The notes beneath the pieces were generated by a model. That model saw only the letters and a list, made by a program, of their open reading frames with translations. It did not search any database and was not told the origin of the DNA. 64,000 nt of DNA, taken from NCBI GenBank assembly GCA_964036295.1, contig OZ038465.1:881615-945614 (forward strand). The letters run 5' to 3'. This document shows, piece after piece, positions 22,311-31,800 of the stretch (position 1 is the stretch's first letter; each line of letters begins with the position of its first letter). The stretch comes from Plumapathes pennacea. Taxonomy: Eukaryota > Cnidaria > Anthozoa > Antipatharia > Myriopathidae. Made by a program: the position numbers and the translations under genes.

Positions 22311-25300
22311 TTATGGGATGTTATAAGTGCCTGGGGCCTGGGTCGGAGTCGCCTTATTCGCTTTCTTCTTGCCGCTGTCAACCGGTTGCTGAGGCAACAT
22401 TTCTTGTTCAGCGGTAGTTGGTCGTGCGCCAGGCACTGACGAGGCGTTGAGCGCATCCTTGCTTGTCGCAGCCTTGTCTCGTTGCCCTAAAATAGATAAC
22501 TACAGTTTAGGCTCTCTTGGGAAGCAGAAAAAGTGTTCGTAACTGGAACACTGTCCGCCTACGAGAATGTGTAAATACACAGTTTGACTGAGCTAGAGTT
22601 TAAACGGGGTAAGGGCGTCCGTAAGTAGAGCTGTCCACTGCTTCACAAGCAAAACAAACAGGTTTGTATGATTTTTGGAATCCGTCAGTGTCACTTACTT
22701 TTTCCCCTTCGTGCTCTTCGTCGTCGTCCTCTTCCTAGCCGTCGTCCTCGTAGTCGTCTTCTTCGTAGCCGTCGTCGTCGTCGTCGTCCTCTTCGTAGCC
22801 GTCGCCTTCTTCCTAGCCGTCGTCCTCGTAGTCGTCGTCTTCGTAACCGTCGTCGTCGTCGTCGTCCTCTTCGTAGCCGTCGCCTTCTTCCTAGCCGTCG
22901 TCCTCGTAGTCGTCGTCTTCGTAGCCGTCGCCTTCTTCCTAGCCGTCGTTGTCGTCGTCCTCTTCGTAGTCGTCGTCGTCCTCCTCTTCCTCTTCGTAGT
23001 CGTCCTCTTCCCAACCGTCGTCTTCTTCTTAGCCGTCGTCCTCTTCTTAGCCGTCGTCCTCTTCCTAGCCGTCGTCCTCTTAGTCGTCGTCCACCTCGTC
23101 CTATTCCTAGCCATCGACGTCGTCGTAGCCATCTGAGAATGCTTCGACCTGCATTTACAATTTCCATGTGTGTTTATGTGAGTTGGTGACATATTGTGAA
23201 ACCGGTTAATTTGCAATGATAGAATTTGTCGCCGATTTGTTCAAGAAAACACGAGTGCCATTTCCATGTGGGATTTCTAAATGCCCGCCTGTGTCCAAGT
23301 TGAATTTGAAGCGTTTGTAGTTCTCCAGGTTTTCAATTTGATTCTCAAACTCACGTTTGACAAATGTAGTGCTAGATAGCTGGGGAAAATGCATATGCAG
23401 TACCCGAAATCAGGTACAAACCACATAACTGGGAAAACTTCTCAAAATATTTGTGGCACGAAAGCTTTCACACTTGTAATGAAGGTGTAAAAAAATTTAT
23501 GCCTATATCAGTTTAGTTAAGTTTCGTTAAGATAAACTATTCCTATGTAATCCAACATATTCCTTATTGTATAGAGTTTGGGTATCACTGCTAGAATGAT
23601 GAACTTTCGTCTTGGAGGCCACAAGTTTTGTAAGTTAAATTCTAACCTCGACGTTCTCTTCTTCGTCGACTGGTTATCCAATATACTCTTGTTCCCCTGA
23701 TAACGATCCTGCGATATTTTCCGTTGCGACTAACCCAGATTTTGTGATGATGCATAAGAACATGCCTCCATCGCCCGTTGTTGAAAATTCCCGTTGAGTG
23801 ATTCTTTATCCAGTTTAACGGAACGATCTTGGGTCTTTGCCCGAATTTGCGCTTCACTACAAAGCTGCCCCACCTAGTGAAGACTCTTCTGAAGCGGCCG
23901 TGTATTTTCATGACAAATCTGGGTCTTCGCAGTCGTTCTAATCAAGACAAAAGGAAAAGATTGATTGTTAATCTGTGCATGGTGTACGTGTGCATACTTG
24001 TGCCGTTGTGAATTTTTAATGAGATTGCGGGATTTGTTCGTTCTGTGCCCTTACGTCCTCTTCGTCTCTTTTGCCTGCGTAGCCGTCTTTGCGTCCTCCA
24101 TCTTATCTTCCTCCATCTGATCCTCCTCCATCTGTTCTTCCTCCGTCTTTCCCTCCTTCGTCTCCTCATAGTGAACATTCTCAACAGTCGACCTAATGTA
24201 AGAAAAAAAATGGCGCGAGAAACAGCATTATAGATACAGCACAGTTTTGAGAATGTGGGATTTGTTCGTTCTGCCTCCTTACGTCGTCTTTGTGTTCGTC
24301 TCGCTGATCTTCGCCGCCATCTTAAATACTTTGCCAACTTCCTCCATGTTTTGAACCCAGTTCTTCGTCGACCTAATAATACAAAAAAACAATTGCGTAG
24401 AAAGCAGTACAAATACTGTACAGTTCAGTCAGTTCATGTGCCTGGTTCATAGTTCCGCTGAGTTGAAAGCCAAGGGTGGTACTTTTAGCGCAGGTTTCAA
24501 GACATTTAATTAAAGAAGTTCAAAAAAATTATTTTTAAACTTTTGTGCTCTCACAGGAAATGCCAACCATCAAGCTAAAAAGAGTGAATCATTAAGATGT
24601 GGACTACATTAATCTTGCCCCCGAGCCCTGCGAAGTTACTAATTAAGATCTCTATTTTGTCTTTGAATGTTCGTCAGTCAGTCGTCGGGCAACTAACACT
24701 TCATGTAAAGACTCACGGAAGACTCTTGCCCTGCGATGTTGACTTTTTCGCCACCACCTCAAACGCCTTCGTCGTCTCCTTCGGCCGGAAATTTTTCCTC
24801 TTCGTTGTGCCTTTGATTTAGTTTTTTGCATCGCTCTCTGCACGTATCTCCTGGACATACCCCGACTGACAGCAATTAGTCGTCTTCGTTGTTCTTCTCT
24901 TGCTTTTTCTGATTTTGTTTGGGCCTAACATCAAAAAAAAAAGAAAATCAATATCCTATTGCCAGCCGGTGAATGCACGAAAAATATGCTGCTCATACCA
25001 TGATTGAATCAGGCTTCGCAGATCATTGTAAACACATAAGATTTTAATTCGATATAATTAGAGTCGCCATACTTTTGTTCTGGGTTGTTTTTCATGTGTT
25101 TCCATAGGTTCCGGTTCATCAGTAGCTTCTTCTTCCGGTTCATGTCCTTTGATAAGACTTTCAGCCTCAAACAGATCTGATGAATTAACTCGATTTGGAC
25201 TTGTGAAGTCAACTGATGCCTCTTCAGAAAGGGAGCTTTTATTTTCAAAGCTAGCAACCAAAACTACTCCATAACTGCACGAAAAGAGACAAAAGGAATG

Positions 25301-26309
25301 AAAGAACAATCATTAATACTACCGAGTTGAGGGGGAGTGGGGAAGGTGGTTGTGCTTGAAATCACAAGTTGCGCTTAAACGGCGTTGGGCTGAGTTTTTT
25401 TTTTATAAATTTATAGTTCATGAGAATCAAAGCTATTTGAAATTCAAGTTTCGCGGAAGTCAAATGCTGTCGTGTCTAAAATTTTTGTTCACTGACCACA
25501 CTGACTCGATGATCGCAGAAAACACATTTATTTTTAGGTTTTGATTTTTGACCATCAGCAGATCAATGAAACAAGTTTCGATTAATAGCAATTCGACGAG
25601 CAAGTCATTCTGGAAGCAAGTTTACCCGAACAGCTTTCTTTTTTTTTTTTTTTTTTTTTTTCTAGTGCAGTCTTTGAGACAAAGAAAGGTAATGATATGA
25701 CAGTATATACATGTTGACTGGAGGGTATAGTATGCGAAGCGTTCTATCGAAACCCGTGAAAACCTAACAATATCTAAAAATACGCCATTGAAGTTAAGTA
25801 AAATGAAACAGTTCTGAATACTGGTTGTCGAGCAGGTACTCAGCACAAACACCAGGACAATTCAACATTTACGTTGCGATCTTATCATGTTATTTTAGTG
25901 AAACTATTTCAATGTTTTGTTGAAGTATAGTACATTTTAAGATTGTTGTCCACTTATATAAATACTTTTGAAAGAGTTTGGTCAACCTGTGCCCCCATGG
26001 CAGGTGCAGGGAGAGAGGACGATTTAATTAACAAGAGTTTCGTGTCAGAATTTATAGGAATTACCACACCGCACTGAAGCCAGTTCATAAAGGAAAACTG
26101 TAAAATACGCAACTAGTCGGTCACGAATGCACAGACAGAAACAGAATGATAGGTGACGAGAGAGGGAAAGAAATTTAACAAAAGGAAAATAACTAAAATG
26201 AAGTTGTTGAAACCTGCGGAGTGCTCTTTGGAGAGAACCATTTCTAACAACTTGGGCAGTGTGAACACGGCAGTACTTACAAGAGTAGCATGGAAAATCG
26301 TAACCACAT
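22311..26309 (-). CDS. Unrecognised secreted, cysteine-free, arginine-rich protein (8 exons)
   Basis: I do not recognise this gene. Exons 5' to 3': 26309-26281, 25274-25073, 24924-24717, 24372-24283, 24192-24055, 23937-23647, 23148-22699, 22486-22311. All eight splice in one frame to 527 residues, with phase 1 at every intron from the third onward. Residues 1-18 (MWLRFSMLLFYGVVLVAS) form a typical signal peptide. Residues 19-77 are acidic, with Asn-X-Ser sites and a Glu/Pro stretch. Residues about 78-469 are extremely basic: RWWRKSQHRRARVF, RWRRIRWRKIRW, a middle part with NNGRWRHVLMHHHKIWV (about residue 285), then about 150 residues of GRRLRGRRLGRGRRLRRGRR type. The tail of about 58 residues is Ala/Pro/Gln/Thr-rich and ends APGTYNIP. 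No Cys is present. A secreted antimicrobial precursor, an extracellular-matrix or biomineral-binding protein, or a gamete basic protein are all possible; none is shown. Confidence 0.75.
22784..22932. repeat. 78-bp tandem duplication inside the arginine-rich exon 7
   Basis: Two adjacent copies start at about 22784 and 22862. Each begins GTCGTCCTCTTCGTAGCCGT and contains TTCTTCCTAGCCGTCGTCC. Seventy-eight is divisible by three, so the Arg-rich frame is kept. The rest of exon 7 is made of shorter, less regular GTCGTC/CTCTTC repeats, pointing to growth by slippage. Confidence 0.8.
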
Positions 26310-27341
26310 GTTCTGTAAATGCTGCTTGTCTACATCTAGTTGTTCAGATCTTGGCTACTCGAAGTTCGCTTAACACTAAAGAACAATTGTGGCGAACATA
26401 TTAAACTATTCGACAGGTTTTGGACGCAAGTTACACAATGGCATTGAAAGTGTTGTGACAATATAACCAAGCTAGAGTTGCCGTCATGGCTATAGTTTAT
26501 TAAAGAGGTGACGTTTTGACAACTTGAGACTGGTATTAGACCTTAGATAACGGTTTAGGTGTCCATGTTTATAAGTTACAAAATGCCATTGACATCGCTG
26601 GTTGGTGACATCGCACGGTGTGGTCGATGCTAGTACGATACAGCCAATCAAGTTGCCGTGATACCTGTAGTCGGCTAAATAGGTGAAATGACTTTAAAAC
26701 CTCGACAAGTTTTAGACCTTCCCGTTTTTTTTTTTTTTTTTTTTTTTCTCCCTATTTTTTCTTTCTTTCTTTCTTTCTTTTTATATTTTTTTCTTTCTTC
26801 CTTTTTGAAGTCCATTTCGAGCATCTTGAATGCAGTTTACTGTGTTAAAGTACAAACTTCTCTATGGTGCGGGTACGGCACCCAGCCGTACCACTCGATG
26901 AAAAACCTCAAAATCTCCCCGTTTTTCGAACATGCGGCAGCATCAGCTCCACTTCTCTTTCGAAACTCATTTTAGATTTCAAAAAAAAAAAAAACAGCAG
27001 TGGGCACACGAGGCCAACGTTCATTTGTGCTCTCTTCCGCTGTGTGGCCGCCATGTTAGATATTGGGAAAGAGCGTTACAGACGGACGGACTATTAAATA
27101 AACTAGGAATCCATAATAGAAGTGAAATGCTGCCTACTCGCTCTTGCTAGATATACATACATCTGATACAGCATCTTCCTGTATTTTCTATCATTTCCAT
27201 TACCACGTCACTCCAAATTCTGAACTGATCTATAGAACGATTACGCAAGGCTGCATTGCTGTAAAGTGTATGCGGTCAGGAACACAAAATAACCGGATAC
27301 CTGTCAAAGAGACCTTCGTAGCGAATGTGAAGTGTTGCTGA
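26310..27341. other. Upstream region of the arginine-rich gene; repeat-rich
   Basis: It should hold the promoter and 5' untranslated region of the minus-strand arginine-rich gene. A poly-T/pyrimidine run lies at 26726-26800 and a poly-A run at about 26980. The stretch at 26805-26980 is a dispersed repeat also seen at 20134. No other exon was supported. Confidence 0.5.
26805..26980. repeat. Dispersed repeat with coding-like plus frame
   Basis: The open plus frame reads ISSILNAVYCVKVQTSLW, then NLKISPFFEHAAASAPLLF. The first part is also present, inverted, in RTCB intron 18. It is flanked by a pyrimidine run on the left and a poly-A stretch on the right. This suggests a mobile or processed sequence; no family is assigned. 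Confidence 0.6.
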
Positions 27342-28103
27342 TTCGTAGAGTGGTACTCAGATAACAGGCTGACAATAAATGCCAAGAAGACTAAACTGAT
27401 GCTGACTGGCAGTAAAGCAAAGCTGTCTGCATTTGAAAATTTTGAGCTGCAATCAGATGGAACACAAATCGACCGTGTGCAGTCTTTTAAGTATCTTGGT
27501 GTTACAACGGACATGAAATGGAGCTGGAGGCCGCACGTCAGAAATCTGATGAGGAAACTGGGTCGTCGACTCTCTGTTTTTAATCGTGTTATTCATATGC
27601 TTGACAACCCAACGCGCATTGCATTTTATAATTCCTTAGTTTTACAACACCTAGACTATGCGGACACCCTATGGGGAGACCAGCCTGGCTTGAAATCAGA
27701 AATGGAGCAATAACAAGCCTTCCAAAACAGATTCACCAAGAGCATCCAAGGAGGCAAAACATCGTCCACAGAAGCTCTAAAATCTCTCAAATGGGTCCCA
27801 CTGGCTGGGCGACGTTTTGGCCATCGTTGTGTTGCCGTGCAAGATGCAATCAAAGGAGATATCCCAGAGCATTTTGAGAGCTATCGATCAACGCTACGTG
27901 ACTCACATGGACACAACACCAGAAATGGATACTTGCCAAGGCTACCTCAACCCAAAACTGAATGGGTAAAGAGACTGACATTTTACAGATGCACGAATGA
28001 CTGGGTGTCCTTGCCGGGCAATTTAAAGAAACCAATTAAGTGCAAGATTTTCAAAAAGAAACTTAAAAACTTTTTAATAGATCAATACCTAGGGAATTTG
28101 TAA
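27342..28103 (+). pseudogene. Non-LTR retrotransposon (LINE) reverse-transcriptase C-terminal fragment, broken
   Basis: This frame covers 254 codons including one internal TAA at 27711-27713. It contains WYSDNRLTINAKKTKLMLTG, FKYLGVTTDMKWSW, RIAFYNSLVLQHLDYADTLW and, after the stop, PLAGRRFGHRCVAVQDAI and ends near FLIDQYLGNL. These are the thumb-side motifs of Jockey/CR1-like LINE reverse transcriptases. The catalytic palm (the YADD region) is missing, so the copy is 5'-truncated. With the internal stop it cannot make a complete enzyme. Confidence 0.85.
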
Positions 28104-28413
28104 ATACCTTTTTCCTGAGCACATATGGGCTCTTAAGTATTTTAAATAACTTTATAGATAGTAATGTCTTCATTATTTATAATATTATATTTCAACCTGT
28201 AATTCTAGCCTAGTTTTAGCCTTGTTTTTGGATACTCCGATAAACCTTGAAGTATTTTATACACTTTTAGATTGTATTGTAAGTTCACATTCTAGATTTT
28301 TAAGCTTTTTCCATTATGGAGGACCTCCCTGAAAACAACGTCTTTTACGTGATGGGCGCTTCCTCCCGTAAAGATTATGTATTATTACAGTACAGTACAG
28401 CAAAACCGCTTAA

Positions 28414-28801
28414 GGCTCGGTTCAGACGCCGCTCCTGACATGCGCCGAACCTAATAGTAATAGATTCGACCCTGGTTCGACATAGGAGCGACTGTTGATT
28501 CAAACGTCGAACTTTTCCTGCCGCACCAAATACACAATAGTGCTTATGTTTAGGGATACATGTTTTTAATTCAAAATAATTTAAAATAATTCATGATATA
28601 GGTACGGCACATGTGAAGAGCGGCGTCTGAATCAACGTCGCTACCAGGTCGGATTATGCGACAGCGTCAGTCGAACCTAATACCGCTGCCGTACCTAATT
28701 CAAATATGCCGAACCTAATTGATTCAGACGCCGCTCTTCTGCCGTACTTAATGTCAAGCATTAGGTTCGGCGCATGTCAGGAGCGGCGTCTGAACCGGGC
28801 C
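28414..28801. mobile_element. 388-bp MITE, PIF/Harbinger-like
   Basis: Perfectly placed terminal inverted repeats of about 41 bp start GGCTCGGTTCAGACGCCGCT on the left and, as reverse complement, GGCCCGGTTCAGACGCCGCT on the right, with one mismatch. TAA flanks both ends (28411-28413 and 28802-28804) as a 3-bp target-site duplication, which is typical of PIF/Harbinger elements. Further inverted words (GGTACGGCAC, GAGCGGCGTCTGAAT) give the inside its own fold-back. It has no transposase frame. It lies in a satellite monomer: removing it rejoins GCAAAACCGCTTAA to TCTTTCAAAGGTGTGATG of the array. Confidence 0.85.
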
Positions 28802-31800
28802 TAAATCTTTCAAAGGTGTGATGTTTTAATTAGTGGATGATTTGCTGTAATTTCTCACAACGCGCGGGCTTAAAGTTTAAAGAAAACTATGCAAAAACCG
28901 TCGACATAGTCCCAGGAACATTTTCTGAAAGCTTCATGCGATTCTGAGATGGTCGAAAAATGACCGAATTTTCACAAAATACTAAGGCTATAGCACAGGG
29001 TTTTTTTGCCGATTTTGGCCAAAAATTGAAAACTCTTCAAACTCTTAGGAAACCTTTCTGGGACTATAAGAAGACTTTCTGCAATACATTTACTTTATGC
29101 ATCTTCATCCGTTGGCGAGATATGGCTGCAAAACCGCTTAAAACTTTGAAAGGTGTGATGTTTTAATTAGTCGACGACTTCCTGTAATTTCTCACGAAGC
29201 GCAGTCTTAAAGTTTACAAAAACTATGCAAAAACCGTCGGCATAGTCCCAGGAACATTTTCTGAAAGTTTCATGCGATTCTGAGATGGTCGAAAAATAAC
29301 CTGATTTTCAAAAAATACTAAGGCTATGGCACAGGATTTTTTGCCGATTTTAGCCAAAAACTTGAAAGCTCTTGAAACTCTTAGGAAGCCTTCCTGGGAC
29401 TATAAGAAGACTTTCTGCAATACATTTTCCTTATGTCTCTTCCTCCGTTGGCGAGATATACCTGCAAAACCGCTTAAAACTTTGAAAGGTGTGATGTTTT
29501 AATTAGTCGACAATTTGCTGTAATTTCTCACGAATCGCAGGCTTAAAGTTTACAAAAACTCTGCAAAAACCGTCGACATAGTCCCAGTAACATTTCCTCA
29601 AAGTTTCATGCGATTCTGAGATGGTCGAAAAATGACCGGATTTTCACAAAATACTAAGGCTATAGTACAGGGTTTTTGCCGATTTTGGCCAAAAATTGAA
29701 AACTCTTGAAACTCTTAGGAAACCTTCCTGGGACTATAGGAAGACTTTCTGCAAAAAATTTTCTTTATGTATCTTCCTCCTTTGGCGAGATATAGCTGCA
29801 AAACAGCTTAAAACATTGAAAGGGGTGATGTTTAAATTAGTCGACGATTTGCTCTAATTTTTCACGAAGCGCAAGCTTAAAGTTTACAAAAAATATGCAA
29901 AAACCGTCGGCATGGTCCCAGGAACATTTCCTGAAAGTTTCATGCGATTCTGAGATGGTCAAAAAATGACCGGATTTTCAAAATAGGACAGGGTTTTTTG
30001 CCGATTTTGGCCAAAAATTGAAAACTCTTGAAACTCTTAGGAAACCTTCCTGTGATTATAAGAAGACTTCCTTTAATACATTTTCTTTATGTATCTTCCT
30101 CCGTTGGCGAGATATACCTGCAAAACCGCTTAAAACTTTGAAAGGTGTGATGTTTTAATTAGTCGACGATTTGCTGTAATTTCTCACGAATCGCAGTCTT
30201 AAAGTTTACAAAAAATATGCAAAAACCGTCGACATAGTCCCAGGAACATTTCCTAAAAGTTTCAAGCGATTCTGAGATGGTCGAAAAATGACCGGATTTT
30301 CACAAAATACTAAGGCTATAGCACAGGGTTTTTTGCCGATTTTGGCCAAAAAATTGAAAACTCTTGAAACTCTTAGGAAGCCTTCCTGGGACTATAAGAA
30401 GACTTTCTGCTATACATTTTCTTCGTGTATCTTCCTCCGTTGGCGGGATTATGGCTGCAAAACCGCTTAAAACTTTGAAAGGTGTGATGTTTTAATTAGT
30501 CGACAATTTGCTGTAATTTCTCACGAATCGCAGTCTTAAAGTTTACAAAAACTATGCAAAAGCCGTCGGCATGGTCCCAGGAACATTTCCTGAAAGTTTC
30601 ATGCCATTCTGAGATGGTCGAAAAATGACCGGATTTTCACAAAATGCTAAGGCTATAGCACAGGGTTTTTTGCCTATTTTGGCCAAAAATTGAAAACTCT
30701 TGAAACTCTTAGGAAGCCTTCCTGGGACTATAAGAAGACTTTCTGCAATACATTTTCTTCGTGTATCTTCCTCCGTTGGCGGGATTATGGCTGCAAAACC
30801 GCTTAAAACTTTGAAATGTGTGAAGTTTTAATTAGTCGACAATTTGCTCTAATTTCTCACGAATCGCAGGCTTAAAGTTTACAAAAACTATGCAAAAACC
30901 GTCGGCATGGTCCCAGGAACATTTCCTGAAAGTTTCATGCGATTCTGAGATGGTCGAAAAATGACCGGATTTTCACAAAATTCTAAGGCTATAGCACAGG
31001 GTTTTTTTGCCGATTTTGGCCAAAAATTGAAAACTCTTGAAACTCTTAGGAAACCTCCCTGGGACTATAAGAAGACTTTCCGCTATACATTTTCTTTATG
31101 TATCTTTCTCCTTTGGCAAGATATAGCTGCAAAACCGCTTAAAACTTTGAAAGGTGTGATGTTTTAATTAGTCGACAATTTGCTCTAATTTCTCACGAAT
31201 CGCAGGCTTAAAGTTTACAAAAACTATGCAAAAACCGTCGGCGTGGTCCCAGGAACATTTCCTGAAAGTTTCATGCGATTCTGAGATGGTCGAAAAATGA
31301 CCGGATTTTCACAAAATTCTAAGGCTATAGCACAGGGTTTTTTGCCAATTTTGGCCAAAAATTGAAAACTCTTGAAACTCTTAGGAAATCTTCCTGGGAC
31401 TATAAGAAGACTTTCTGCTATACATTTTCTTTATGTATCTTTCTCCTTTGGCAAGATATAGCTGCAAAACCGCTTAAAACTTTGAAAGGTGTGATGTTTT
31501 AATTAGTCGACAATTTGCTGTAATTTCTCACGAATCGCAGTCTTAAAGTTTACAAAAACTATGCAAAAACCGTCGGCGTGGTCCCAGGAACATTTCCTGA
31601 AAGTTTCATGCGATTCTGAGATGGTCGAAAAATGACCGGATTTTCACAAAATTCTAAGGCTATAGCACAGGGTTTTTTGCCAATTTTGGCCAAAAATTGA
31701 AAACTCTTGAAACTCTTAGGAAATCTTCCTGGGACTATAAGAAGACTTTCTGCTATACATTTTCTTTATGTATCTTTCTCCTTTGGCAAGATATAGCTGC

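Noticed and set aside
22668-23189. Val/Leu-rich and Arg/Ser/Pro-rich plus-strand frames of 153-173 codons
   Set aside because: They are shadows of GTC/CTC repeats opposite the Arg-rich exon; no start context, splice sites or domain.
22695-23216. 173-codon Thr/Lys/Arg-rich minus frame as the real protein
   Set aside because: Its phase does not fit the upstream exon 6 donor (phase 1), while the Arg-rich frame fits both neighbours and reaches a proper final exon.
23206-23394. Minus frame with FKFNLDTGGHLEIP as another exon of the arginine-rich gene
   Set aside because: The candidate acceptor gives phase 0 where phase 1 is needed, and it would put a stop in the chain. Could still be an alternative last exon.
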